DNA of 64,000 nt from Pelobates cultripes. Lineage: Eukaryota; Chordata; Amphibia; Anura; Pelobatidae. A program made the position numbers and the translations under genes. Location of the stretch: assembly GCA_933207985.1 (NCBI GenBank), contig OW240921.1, forward strand, positions 97,496,167 through 97,560,166. The letters are read 5' to 3'. Position 1 is the first letter of the stretch; each line of letters begins with the position of its first letter. This document shows, in pieces, positions 12,129-23,593 of this stretch. Below the pieces are notes generated by a model. It did no database searches, was not told where the DNA came from, and saw only the letters and a list, made by a program, of their open reading frames with translations.

Positions 12129-14467
12129 TATGGCTTGAATATTTTGTTTGATTGTTCTTGTAGACCAGAAAATACTACAATATATGTTGAGGTTCAGAAT
12201 GGATATACTGACCAAGCTTTACGGTAAAAATTTCACAGTCCAACTTTGATTTTTGTAATCATTATGGATTTCTGTGTCACATTGCAAATTGATTCATCGT
12301 TCTTCAAAATCCAAAAGGTGGCGCAGTAAGTGCTGTATTGCTCATATCTTGACCCATCTTGTTTTTAATTGACCATTTTGTGCTTTAATTAACTTTTGAG
12401 TTTTTCTAAGAGAAAACCAGGTTCTCCCAAACAGTGTTATTGTGGGTTGGCTAAGAGTGAATAGATGTCGTAGTATATGGTGGAATCATGGTGTAGGTGC
12501 AAATTACCTTTTCCATGACTTTTGAAATACTGGCTTTCTGGTCAGTTCAGAACCTTATTCTTATATGATACAAAATGATTATTATTAGATTATTCTTTAT
12601 TAGACAATATAAAAAAAATAAAATATTTCATTAGGATATCAACATTGAGAAAGATTAAGGGAAAACATAAACAGAGGCTATAGTGCAGATGTGGGGTCTT
12701 CTGGTCGAGTCAGTCAAATACATGATTTATTAATATAAGCAAAAGAACATTTTTATAACAACATAATTATGCTATTACTACACATTCAACATTACCTTTT
12801 TTTAAAGGTTTACACTTTTTAATATTACATATTCATGTGTGCAACATTTTCTAATCTTTAAATCTGAACAAAATAATTTCAGCTCACAAATATATATTCC
12901 AAAGTTGGAGAGGCTAGCCCTATTAAAAGTCATGGTGCTAAATAATTAAACCAGTGTATTAAATCATGTCAAGGCACTAATATGGAATTGCGTGTTGCAT
13001 TTTAACCCCTGTATATGGATCATAGAATTCTTGTGATTTACATAACAATGCAATTAGGAACAGTCCCTTGTGTCAAGTCAAGATGATGCTAACAAATGGA
13101 TTTGCATAGTGGCATTGTAAAAGACCTTGTGTTCGAAATCACACATCTAGAAAACAAAACGTCTTTGTCAATGATATATATTATACAATGATTAATGATA
13201 TGATAATGTGGTGCATAAGAATAAAAAATATTTGCACTAAACTGTAGGACCCTCCAGTTTCCAAGTACTTTGCCAAATTTGATGGTGACATCTGCATAGC
13301 ATGTACTAGATCGAGGATGTTTGGATAGATGAACAAGTGACCCAGAGGTAATGTAAACATTAAAGGCCGTTGCATTCTCGGAAATATTTTAGACACATTA
13401 CATTCGAAATAGAAACCCTGGGTTATGCTTTCTTTGAAGCCGCCAAGGGAAGGACAACTTTCAGATCGTATTAGTTACATTTTCAGTCAGTGAAAAAAAT
13501 GGTTTAGTCCAAGTACCCATCTCAAGGGAAGAGCAAAATTACTCACACATGTATTCATTTCCACATCCCACCAAACACTTGGCATGCAATGTACATTGTC
13601 AGATGCTTGTACAGCCACGATGATATAAAACTTTGTAAACCACATTAAGTTTATTTTTAATTACCTCAGAGAGACCCAAAGGTCACCTCTCAGTAGAGAT
13701 CTTAACCTGGAGAAGTTAAGTGATTTCATATAACTCGGTGGTAAATCATTTGTTGTTACTTGTAACAGTGTTGGACAGAGAATAAAAATTGAGTTAAATT
13801 TAGTATATTTGCCTTACCTTAGAGAATACCTCCCATAATTTCTCATAGGCTAGTGCCCTGTCCTCTCTGGTACCCTGTCTGCATAATTTAAAGGTTTATT
13901 ATAAATATGTCCAGACAAAACTCAGAGGGATCGTTGTTACAAGACAGTATTTTTTTTGTGTCAGTTTTCACATCTGCTCTTACTTTCGGCATAGAATTCC
14001 CACCACAATACTCAAACTGATAAGTTGCAAAATTTGGCACATTTAGGAAGTACCTGGGAATAAACGCTGGATCAAGCAAACAAAAACAGTTTGTACATTG
14101 AGGTCATGGGTGGAAAGTGTTTAGTTATATATGTTATATCATAGAGAATATTCTAAAGTTTTATGTTCCCAAAAATAAAATGTAATTATTGAATATTGTA
14201 AGAATGTGAATTATTTGACTAATATTTAACATAAGACTTGAAAAGACTGTGAAAGATTCTCTTTTGGTTGAAACTTCATATTGTTGAGCCAAGGACTAGA
14301 AGGAACACATTATGTCATATTCCCCAAATTACTTCTGATTGCTTCACATAACATTTTATGTATATGTGGTCTTAAACAACAAGTATAGCTTTAACTTACT
14401 CCTAATTAGAAGTGAGGCTATTGAAACCGAAGAAGAAAATCTTGCAAAAATTGCTTTACCTTCTACA
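12129..14467. other. Unrecognised AT-rich sequence
   Basis: No gene, transposon or RNA recognised. Open frames are at most 71 codons. Confidence 0.4.
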
Positions 14468-14749
14468 TAAGGTGGCTCCTGACCTTGGATTTCTTATCGT
14501 GTATCCTGATTTCGGGCATCCTCTGACTTTGGTTTACCCTCCTTTATCCTGACTTCTGGCACCCTCTAACTATGGCTTACCCTCGACGATCCTCCTGCTT
14601 GTGTCCTTACTTGTACTGCGACTTGGAGCAATATCCTGCACAGCCCCCGTGCATAGACTCACAGGCCAGGTGACTTCTTACCTGACCACCTTGGCAAGGG
14701 TGAGCATATATCTCTGCTACCAGACTCCCACCTTAGGTAAGCCGTTACA
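14468..14749 (+). mobile_element. LTR fragment related to the solo LTR at 46949-47282
   Basis: From about 14474 the sequence 'tggctcctgaccttgga' through repeated 'cctgacttctggca' motifs to 'aggtaagccgttaca' matches the reverse complement of 46949-47282 block by block, including 'gcgacttggagca' and 'accaccttggcaagg'. The 3' end, GCCGTTACA, is the expected ...CA terminus. The first ~40 bp of the related LTR are not recognisable, so the 5' end is truncated or diverged. It abuts a LINE fragment directly. Confidence 0.7.
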
Positions 14750-15315
14750 ATAGCTAGGATAGCCTTATGCCTATCCCACGCATGCTTAAACTTCCTCACT
14801 GACTTAACCTCAGCTGGAAGGCTATTCCATGCATCCACTACCCTCTCAGTAAAGTAATACTTCCTGATATTATGTTTAAACCTTTGCCCCTTTCATTTAA
14901 GACTGTCCTCTTGTTGTGCTAGTTTTTCTTCTTTTCAATATAATCTCCTCCTTTACTGTGTTGATTCTCTTTATGTATTTAAATGTTTCTATCACATCCC
15001 CCCTTTCTCATCTTTCCTCCAAGCTACACATGTTAAGATCCTTTAACCTTTCCTTATAAATTTTACCCGCAATCCATGAACCAGTTTAGTAGCCCTTCTC
15101 TGAACTCTTTCCAAAGTATTAAAATCCTTCTAAAAATACGGTCTCCAGTACTGCGTACAATACTCCAAGTGAGGTATCACCAGTATTCTGTACAATGGCA
15201 TGAGCACTTCTCTCTTTTTACTGCTGATACATCTCCCTATACAACCAATTATTTCCAGCTGCTCTGTTACATTGTCTGCCTACCTTTAAGCCATCTGATT
15301 AATTCATACATAGTT
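14750..15315 (-). mobile_element. 3' part of a CR1/L2-like LINE (reverse transcriptase C-terminus)
   Basis: The minus strand reads LVIPHLEYCTQYWRPY, close to the conserved LVRPHLEYCVQ.W.P motif at the C-terminal end of CR1/L2/Jockey-clade reverse transcriptases. A short way downstream comes LERVQRRATKLVHG, then YKERLKDLN and GDVIETFKYIKRIN blocks, all typical of this family and in the right order. Stops and frameshifts interrupt the frame, so it is a dead fragment. The 3' tail ends where the LTR fragment at 14749 begins. The 91-codon plus frame at 15076-15351 is an antisense shadow. Confidence 0.85.
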
Positions 15316-16229
15316 AGTCGCTACGTAATTATACTGCAAACCTACACATGACCCCCTAAACATGGGTCAACAAATTAAATAATTAAAAATGATCTCAGCA
15401 TGTAAGTAACATTCTATAGGTTTACAAACAAATAGCAGGTACCAAGCAACAACATGTGTAATTAACTAATTATATTTTCCATAAAGTGTTTTTTTGTTTG
15501 TTTTTTTAACTGTTTCAATGTTTTTGGCTCATCTTAGAAGAAAAACTGCACATGGTATAGTAGTATGTTCCAAATATTGTATAAATAATATAAATTCTTA
15601 TTCTTTTTTGCAGTATTTGTTGTGATTAGAATTCCAATGACACTAGGAGCTTAGAGGTGGCAAGTTATATTTCTCGTAATAAGAATATTACAGACAAAAT
15701 GCATAAAAGTGTAATACTTACTACCCCTACTCCACCAAAAAAACAAAATAAAAGCTCCATAAATATGTTAACTTGTACACTAAAATTTATTCTAGAACTT
15801 TTCTGTTAATAATTTGCATATAAAAATAGTTGTTTCAGGTTTGGAGAGTTGGTAACATACAACATACATTTATTTTATGGGTGTTATGCTTTGGCAATGA
15901 AGGAATACCCCTCCAGACATAAGTAAAAGGGGAAGTATTACTGAAAAATCAAAAGAATTTAAGGAACAAGTTGCCCATACAATTGGTAATCTAATTTCTG
16001 TTTCTGGTTTGACAGGACTTGATTAGCTATGCTCTGCGCTTGTACATAGTGTTACTGCCAGCAGGACTTTAAGTAGTAATTTAACACTATAGATCATGAG
16101 GGTACAGATAAAAACCAGAAAACCCCTAATTTAGTTAGGTTCTAATCTCAGGGGTCTCCAGCTGCACTGCCTCTTGGTACTAAACCCTCCTGGCTTGTTG
16201 TACGACATACAGCATCCATTAGAATATGA
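15316..16229. other. Unrecognised AT-rich sequence
   Basis: Nothing identifiable; no open frame of note. Confidence 0.4.
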
Positions 16230-16366
16230 CAGGGGTAGGCAACCTTCTGGCACTCCAGATGTTGTGAACTACATCTCCCCTCATGCATTGTCAGCATTAA
16301 GGCTATAATAGAATTCTGGGAGATGAAGTCCACAAGATCTGGACAGCCAAAGGTTGTCTACCTATG
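16230..16366. mobile_element. hAT-type MITE, family A copy 2
   Basis: Starts CAGGGGTAGGCAACCTTCTG and ends AAAGGTTGTCTACCTATG, a near-palindrome with 'ggcactccagatgttgtg' inside. Flanks GAATATGA (16222-16229) and ATATATGA (16367-16374) match at 6 of 8 positions, as for an aged hAT target duplication. No coding capacity. Confidence 0.75.
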
Positions 16367-16599
16367 ATATATGATATCAAACACCCAAGCCTGTTAAAAC
16401 TATCAGAGGGCACCAAACCTGGCAGTCATATTGTTGCTTACCAGCAATATCACCTGGACTCTCTACGCAAGATAACAAGATTGGTAGTTAAGCTATGAGT
16501 AATGAGGACACGAATACATTTCCATTGTGCCACTTCTTTGTCACACCACTGCCCTGTAGGACTCAGCAGGTGTTGAGTAATTTATGTGTTAGTCTAGAA

Positions 16600-16717
16600 C
16601 AGGAGTTGGCAACCTTTGGCACTCCAGATGTTATATACGACATCATCTATAATGCTCTTACAGCCATAATACTAGCAAAACCTCAAGGGAGATGTAGTCC
16701 AAAGTTGCCTACCCCTT
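16600..16717. mobile_element. hAT-type MITE, family A copy 3
   Basis: Starts CAGGAGTTGGCAACCTTTGG and ends AAAGTTGCCTACCCCTT. Flanks GTCTAGAA (16592-16599) and GACTAGAG (16718-16725) match at 6 of 8 positions. It shares 'ggcactccagatgtt' and 'gagatgtagtcc' with copy 2, only 230 bp away. Confidence 0.72.
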
Positions 16718-16725
16718 GACTAGAG

Positions 16726-17865
16726 TATTAAGCTGGCAAACATGTGGTTAAATAAATGTGTGGTCATTACCCTAGCCCAAAGTATTGGTTTGAATGTATT
16801 TAATTTGAGCCTTAACATGGCAGGTGGTATCAGCAGTTGGAAAGCCTCACCGGCTGTCTTTGGCCAGGAATATCAAGCCCAATCTAACCCCTCAACTGCA
16901 ATTCAGTAGACCAGACTTGTTCCCTACCTTCATGATTGTAACTGACAACTGCACATCTTAATTGGCTCGTAATAAAGATGAAAAGTTGCTTTGTCAGGAC
17001 TGGTTAGTATTGTGTCTATTAAATGCATATACAAAAAAATATATATAGAATAGTCTTTTTCATTATTTCAAATGTCTGGCTGACTCACATCCTCCTACGA
17101 ATGTACCCATTTTCCTACAAGTATATCAAGTCGAACAATGCACCTATTGCCCTAATCCTTTTGATGTGCTCTGCTCTGTAAACCTTGTTCATAGAGCTTA
17201 ATGAATGAAAGATCATTGTGGTCATGGATATGTTTGTTTAAGCCAGACATGTTTCTTTGTCGTTTTCACAGAGGCTTGTTCTTAATTAAAACGCTGTTAA
17301 AATTCTGTCTAATTGGTGCTGCCTACTAACAGAAGACCAGATGTTTGGCATTTTGGAAAAACTAACCCGTGTGAGGATTAGTGTATAAAGAGAAATCAGT
17401 CAATAAAAAAAGGGGGGAATGAGTTTTTAAATAGTCTTTTAGATCTGTTTCCTTTGCCAAATGGATTTCAAACAAGCTCATGGCCAGAAGAGTAAAGGAT
17501 TTGTACTTTGTAAGACTAAGTGAACCATAAATGCACAAGACAAGAGACAAAGTCAGCCATAGATATTCATCTATTAGGTGGGTAACCAAGTAGAAGGCCG
17601 GTATTCATCATAAAGGTCCTTTGTGGCTGTGAAGATGCAATTAAAGGGATGAAGATTAGAAACTAAATTTCCAGAAAGATAATGAGATACAGTGAGATTA
17701 AACTTTCAAGCCAAGCCAATTTATACTCTCTTCACACTGGTTTATACTAGACTTCTATAGCCATATCATTGTCCTCAGATCTTTAGTGAGAAAGGGGAAA
17801 AGAGAAAGAATGAATGAGGTTTCTGCTGGCTCATAATATGATAATAACCTTTAGACAGGTAAGTA
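16726..17865. other. Unrecognised sequence
   Basis: No element or gene recognised. A 75-codon minus frame at 17362-17589 has no familiar motif. Confidence 0.4.
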
Positions 17866-18409
17866 TTAAAACTTCGAAGAGACACCACAGGTGAGTTTTG
17901 GTGAGTGTAATCATTCCTTTCAGGCTTTTTGCTGTAAACACTGTCTTTTCAGAAAATATGCAGTGTTTACATTATAACCTAGGAATACCTCCACTGGCCA
18001 CTCCTCAGATGGCTACTATAGATGCTTCATGTGCAGCACTGCCATTAAGTGTCTCCACCCTCTGCATGGAGACACTGTACTTTCCTCATAGAGATGCATT
18101 GATTCAATGCATCTCTATAAGGAGATGCTGATTGGCCAGGGCTGTGTTTCACTTGTGCTGGCTCTGCCCCAAATCTGCCTCCTTGACAGTCTCAGCCAAT
18201 CCAATTGTGATTGAATCAGAGAATCACTTCTGATGATGTCAGTCAAATAGGCAGATCAGGGGCAGAGGCAGCAGCTGCAGTCTTGAATGCATGTACGATT
18301 TTAATATATTTAGGGAGGGAAGGAGGTCACTGGGGAGGGGGGTCTAGATGGTGGTTTTAACACTATAGGTTTAGGTGTTTGTGTTCCTGACCTTATTGTG
18401 TTCCTTTAC
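17866..18409. mobile_element. Probable T2/Kolobok-type MITE, diverged
   Basis: The right end TTATTGTGTTCCTTTA and inner 'cactataggt' resemble T2-type termini. The left end near TTAA (17866-17869) reads GAAGAGACACCACAGG and is less clear. The right TTAA is mutated to TTAC. Inside lie a 31-nt palindrome (18088-18118) and a G-rich tract (18313-18342). Boundaries are provisional. Confidence 0.5.
18088..18118. repeat. 31-nt near-perfect palindrome
   Basis: ATAGAGATGCATTGA (18088-18102) is followed by one T and then its exact reverse complement (18104-18118). The arms are 15 bp with a single central base. It sits within the probable MITE, so it may be the internal symmetry of that element. Confidence 0.7.
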
Positions 18410-19665
18410 ATTGCATGTCAGAGAGTCCATTTTCTGCTCATGGGGGTGATCAGTAAGTACTGTCAGTATGGGAGCAACATGTAAATCATGCTGTTGTAAA
18501 CATATTTATGTCCTTAACAATTATACTGGAAATGGACTTAAAACAGAGGTTGTGAAAACAGTGAAAGAACATTGAAAAGTGCATGTTTTTTTCATTTTTT
18601 TTTTTTTTTGTACTTTATCCACACCCTGCAAAGCCATTAATTTCTATGGCAACTAGCTGAAGGTAGATTTATTGGCAATCATACTGAATTAGTTACAATA
18701 ACCAGTACAGTGTAAGAAGCATCTTCTAAATGCTCCTTAACAAGAGACCCTTGATTGCCAAATTGTGATTTGAGTGGAAAAATACAAATCTGCTCTCTAC
18801 AATGTTTTTGGGAAACAATTTAATAACATTAGCAAATTGGCATGTTTCCCAAATATAGCATTAGGTCTACATTACCTCATGTTCTTTGAATTGCAAATTA
18901 AATACGATAGTGGTCAGATAATCTTAATTGGCAGATAACATGTAGATAGTCTTCGGCTGCTATTTAATATGCACTGAAGCCATCTTCCCCTTGCACAGAA
19001 AGATTTACGTTTCATTAATTTGAATGAAACATATTGCAGAGTTGCAGGATCTATCCAGCTGATGTTTAGATAACATATGTGCTTTGGCAAACTTCACAGT
19101 AATTTGAGAACACATTAGTTTGTTTATAGAGCAGATTATTATTAAGTGTTTTTATATAAATTTTTAACTTCATGTTACTTTAATGTATTTTGAAATTGAT
19201 CTGTACATTTTCTCAACTGTTGAGTCCCAATGCTTATGTCAACAGTTGTAGAACAAATTTAGGGGTACATTCCAAAAAACAATTTGCCATGCACTTGGCC
19301 CACCACTCCGTATATTACTGTTGCAGAAATAGATATTGCATTCACTGGTTGAGCTCGTCAGCTGATAGTCAAAGTCATATGTAACATCCACATTTGTCAT
19401 ATGCCAAGTGAGAGGCTGGGCCAGTGGTGCCATGGTGCCAAACAACTTAAAAAAAGCTTTATACAGAATCAGGGAAAAGTGGCCAGTGGTATGATAACCA
19501 ATACAGGGGGATGTAGTGATTGCAATCGTGAAAGTGTTGAAAACACTCTTCTGAAAAAAGTCATACAATTTTATCAATCAGATACCGATCAAGGATTGTA
19601 AATTATCTTATTTTATACTTCCACCAAAACTTAATTTAATATAGTGAATTACACTCTAATGTAGT
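18410..19665. other. Unique-looking AT-rich sequence
   Basis: No coding or transposon signal. The part from about 18830 to 19060 has balanced, non-repetitive composition with several homeodomain-like AATTA/TAAT cores. A 112-codon minus frame at 19239-19577 shows no domain I recognise. Confidence 0.35.
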
Positions 19666-20163
19666 ATGATGTACAGTGATGTCCCGAACGGTTCGCTGGC
19701 GAATAGTTCCTGGCGAACATCGCTTGTTCGCGTTCGCCACGAACGGCGAACATATGCGCTGTTCGGTCCGCCCCCTATTCGTCATCATTGAGTAAACTTT
19801 GACCCTGTACCTCACAGTCAGCAGACACATTCCAGCCAATCAGCAACAGACCCTCCCTCCCAGACCCTCCCACCTCCTGGACAGCATCCATTTTACATTC
19901 ATTGTGAAGCTGCATTCTTAGTGAGAGGAGGTACAGTGTAGCTGCTGCTGATTTGATAGGGAAATTGATAGCTAGGCTAGTGTATTCAGTGTCCACTACA
20001 GTCCTGAAGGACTCATCTGATCTCTGCTGTAAGGACAGCACCCCAAAAAGCCCTTTTTAGGGCTAGAACATCAGTCTGCTTTTTTTTTCTGTGTAATGTA
20101 ATTGCAGTTGCCTGCCTGCCAGCCTGTGTGTCAGGCTCACAGCATATACTGTGCCCACTTGCC

Positions 20164-20690
20164 CAGTGCCACCACTCACTCACTGGTGTCACAATAGCTT
20201 GCATTTAAAAAAAAAAAAACTTTTTGGACTGTAATATAATAGCAGTCAGTTTCCTTCACAAGTGTGCGTTTCAGGGCCTGCCCAGTGCCACCACTCACTC
20301 ACTGGTGTCCCAATAGCTTGCATTTAAAAAAACAAAACTTTTTGGACTGTAATATAATAGCAGTCAGTTTCCTTCACGAGTGTGCGTTTCAGGGCCTGCC
20401 CAGTGCCACCACTCACTCACTGGTGTCCCAATAGCTTGCATTTAAAAAAAACAAAAAACTTTTTGGACTGTAATATAATAGCAGTCAGTTTCCTTCACGA
20501 GTGTGCGTTTCAGGGCCTGCCCAGTGCCACCACTCACTCACTGGTGTCACAATAGCTTGCATTTAAAAAAAAAAACTTTTTGGACTGTAATATAATAGCA
20601 GTCAGTTTCCTTCACACGTGTGCGTTTCAGGGCCTGCCAGGGCACAGTGTCACACCAGTGCAACTCATATCTGGTGTAACAGTAGTGTAC
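20164..20690 (+). repeat. ~119-bp tandem repeats in the hAT leader
   Basis: Units begin CAGTGCCACCACTCACTCAC at 20164, 20283, 20401 and 20522, spaced 119, 118 and 121 bp, with a degenerate fifth unit from about 20640. Each carries 'atagcttgcattt', an A-tract, 'ctttttggactgtaata' and 'gtgtgcgtttcagggcctgcc'. The first four differ mainly in A-tract length and a few bases, so they were recently copied. They lie between the 5' terminus and the first transposase ATG at 20866, so a regulatory or transposase-binding role is possible. Confidence 0.9.
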
Positions 20691-20865
20691 ATTTAAAAAA
20701 AAAAAATAAAATTTTGACTGTAATAGATTGAATAGCAGTTAGTTGTCTGCAAGCGTGTGTGTCAGGCCTACAGCGTCTACTCTGCCAACTTCTGCCACTG
20801 CACAGTGCCACTCATATCTGTTGTCACAGTAGCTTGCACACATAGTACCACTAATCGAAAAAAAA

Positions 20866-21003
20866 ATGACAGGTAGAGGCAGGCCACCCCGCAGGGGCCG
20901 TCGTGGTCGTGGTGCTGTGATTCCCTTTGGCCCTAGAATAATGCCCAGTGTTCAGAGGCCACGTACCCTGAACTCGAAAAGTTCTGAGGACATAGTTGAA
21001 TAG
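20866..21003 (+). pseudogene. hAT transposase N-terminal fragment, RG-rich, ends in a premature stop
   Basis: An ATG at 20866 opens a 45-codon frame starting MTGRGRPPRRGRRGRGAV, an arginine/glycine-rich, AT-hook-like basic tail, followed by a proline- and serine-containing stretch. It stops at TAG (21001-21003), where the sense codon may have been TGG (one base change). The frame stays readable for about 45 more codons after this stop (Ser/Ala/Thr-rich). A frameshift then separates it from the frame of the next piece at 21155. This is probably the true transposase start; 21155 is internal. Confidence 0.6.
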
Positions 21004-21154
21004 CTAACACAGGACACCCAATCTTCTACAGCTTCCGCTCGGAACCTTGACGCACCATCCTCCTTCAGCTTAGCTTCGGGCACCTCTCAAGTTACCACAC
21101 GCCTGCCTGCCTGCTGCCACCACCAACACTAGCACCACAGCAGCTTCACTTGGT

Positions 21155-22324
21155 ATGTCAGAGGAGTTATTTACACATGAGTTGGAAGAAATGAGTGATG
21201 CACAACCATTATTGCCAGAGGATGTAGATAACAGGGATATGTCTCAGTCAGGCAGCATTACACACATGGACGTACGGTGTGATGATGATGATGTTGTACC
21301 TGCTGCTGCTTCCTTTGCTGAGTTGTCAGATACAAGTAAAGCAGTTGATGATGCCGATGCGTCCATGGATGTCACGTGGGTGCCCGCTAGAAGAGAAGAA
21401 GAACAGGGGGAAAGTTCAGATGGGGAGACAGAGAGGAGGAGGAGGAGACGAGTTGGAAGCAGGGGGAGGTTGTCGCAAGGAGCTAGTGGCACAGTCAGAC
21501 AGCATGCATCGGCACCCGGGGTCAGCCAGACAGCACGCCAATCAACGCATGCTGTTGCCACCACCAGAATGCCGTCATTGCAGAGCTCAGCAGTGTGGCA
21601 TTTTTTTTGTGTGTCTGCCTCTGACAACAGCGATGCCATTTGCAACCTGTGCCAAAAGAAACTGAGTGGTGGGAAGTCCAACACCCACCTAGGTACAACT
21701 GCTTTGCGTAGGCACATGATCGCACATCACAAACGCCTATGGGATCAACACATGAGTACAAGCAGCACACAAACTCAAAGCCGCCATCCTCCTCCTGGTC
21801 CAGCATCTTCAGCCACGTTAACCACTGCTGTCCTCCTTGCCCCCTCTCAACCATCCGCCCCTCCGTCTCTCGCCTTGAGCAGTTCCTGCTCATCTGCCCA
21901 CAGTCAGGTGTCTGTCAAGGACATGTTTGAGCGTAAGAAGCCAATGTCACAAAGTCACCCCCTTGCCCGGCGTCTGACAGCTGGCTTGACTGAACTCTTA
22001 GCCCGCCAGCTTTTACCATACAAGCTGGTGGAGTCTGAGGCGTTCAAAAAATTTGTAGCTATTGGGACACCACAGTGGAAGGTACCCGGCCGAAATTTCT
22101 TTGCACAAAAGGCAATCCCCAACCTGTACTCGATTGTGCAAAAGGAAGTAATGGCATGTCTGGCACACAGTGTTGGGGCAAGGGTCCATCTGACCACTGA
22201 TACCTGGTCTGCAAAGCATGGTCAGGGCAGGTATATCACCTACACTGCGCATTGGGTAAACCTGCTGACGACTGCCAAGCATGGAATGCGTGGCTCTGCA
22301 GAGGAGTTGGTGACACCGCCATGA
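21155..22324 (+). pseudogene. hAT transposase fragment: BED zinc finger and first catalytic Asp
   Basis: The 389-codon frame has an acidic N-terminal part, a basic arginine run at residues 94-99, and a BED-type zinc finger at about 147-192 (aromatic WHFF, Cys163, Cys166, His187, His191/192). A Ser/Pro linker follows, then the start of the RNase H-like transposase core. Asp349 in HLTTDTW is the first catalytic acid of hAT enzymes. After residue ~370 the frame drifts into low-complexity sequence and stops, while the family continues for several hundred residues. The start at 21155 is only the first ATG after a frameshift. Confidence 0.88.
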
Positions 22325-22585
22325 CTTGCAGGCAGGCCTGCTGCCACCTCCTCTACTACTCCTACTCCATCCTCTTCCATAACCTCCTCGGCTGAGTCCT
22401 CTTCTGCTGCTGTGTCTTGCTCCACATCAACCAGCTCCCCAGGTACTATTCCACATCCCGGATACAGCAGTGTCACGCCATCTTGGGGTTGACTTGCCTG
22501 AAAGCATAGAGTCACACCGGACCAGCACTCCTGTCCGCCCTGAACGCACAGGTGGATTGGTGGTTGACTCCGCACCAACTGGAGA

Positions 22586-22825
22586 TTGGCAAAAGTGGTT
22601 TGTGACAACGGAAGAAATTTGTTGGCGGCATTGCATTTGGGCAAGTTGACACATGTGCCGTGCATGGCACATGTATGTAATCTGATCGTACAACCCTTTG
22701 TGCATAAGTACCCAGGCTTACAGGAAGTCCTGAAGCAGGCCAGGAAGGTGTGTGGCCATTTCAGGCATTCCTACACGGCCATGGCACACTTTCAGATATC
22801 CAGCGGCGAAAAAACATGCCAGTGA
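22586..22825 (+). pseudogene. hAT transposase fragment: second catalytic Asp region
   Basis: It reads VVCDNGRNLLAAL, where Asp7 is in the position of the second catalytic Asp of hAT transposases, then HVPCMAHVCNLIVQ, a Cys/His motif conserved in the family. The frame is lost near 22790, where the next piece continues in another frame. The 260 bp between 22324 and 22586 still look transposase-derived but are out of frame. Confidence 0.8.
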
Positions 22826-23478
22826 GGCGCTTGATTTGCGACAGCCCGACACGTTGGAATTCAACACTCCTAATGTTCGACCACCTGCTCCAACAAGAAA
22901 AAGCCGTTAACAAGTATTTGTATGACCGGGGTGCTAGGACTCCCTCTGCGGAGCTAGGAATTTTTTTGCCATGTTACTGGACGCTCATGCGCAATGCCTG
23001 TAGGCTCATGGGTCCTTTTGAGGAGGTGACAACCCTAGTCAGTCACACCGAAGGCACCATCAGCGACATCATACCATTTGTTTTCTTCCTGCGAAGACTG
23101 CTGGATCAGGCCGTAGATGAGCGTGAAGAGGAAGAGGAAGAGTTGTGTTCACCATCACCACCAGAAACAGCCTCGCTTGCTGGACCTGCAGCAACGCTGG
23201 AAGAGGATTGTGAGGAAGAGGAGTCAGAGGAGGAATGTGGCTTTGAGGAGGAGGAGGAAGACCAACCACAACAGGCATCCCAGGGTGCTCGTTGTCACCT
23301 ATCTGGTACCCGTGGTGTTGTACGTGGCTGGGGGGAAGAACATACCTTCAGTGAGATCACCGAGGACGAGGAACAGGACATGAGTAGTTCGGCATCCAAC
23401 CTCCAACCTGCAAATGGGGTCTTTCATGCTGTCGTGCCTGTTGAGGGACCCTCGTATAAAAAGGCTGAAGGAGAATGA
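22750..23478 (+). pseudogene. hAT transposase fragment: core and acidic insertion
   Basis: From about residue 17 this frame gives VRRLICDSPTRWNSTLLMFD, a strongly conserved hAT block. A helical region (YDRGARTPSAELGIFL..YWTLMRN) and a Glu-rich acidic stretch (about residues 120-175) follow. The acidic stretch is duplicated further on at 24708-24925. The frame ends at 23478, where a frameshift moves the coding sequence to another frame. Confidence 0.85.
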
Positions 23479-23593
23479 CCTATTCTGGGTGTCCACGCTA
23501 CTAGACCCCCGGTATAATCAGAAAGTGCCTGAAATGTTACCGAATTACAGCAAGTCGGAAAGGATGCAGCAGTTCCAAAATTAATTTAAAAGT

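Noticed and set aside
21244..21893. Minus-strand frames of 157 and 123 codons opposite the hAT transposase
   Set aside because: They are antisense shadows of the BED-finger coding region.
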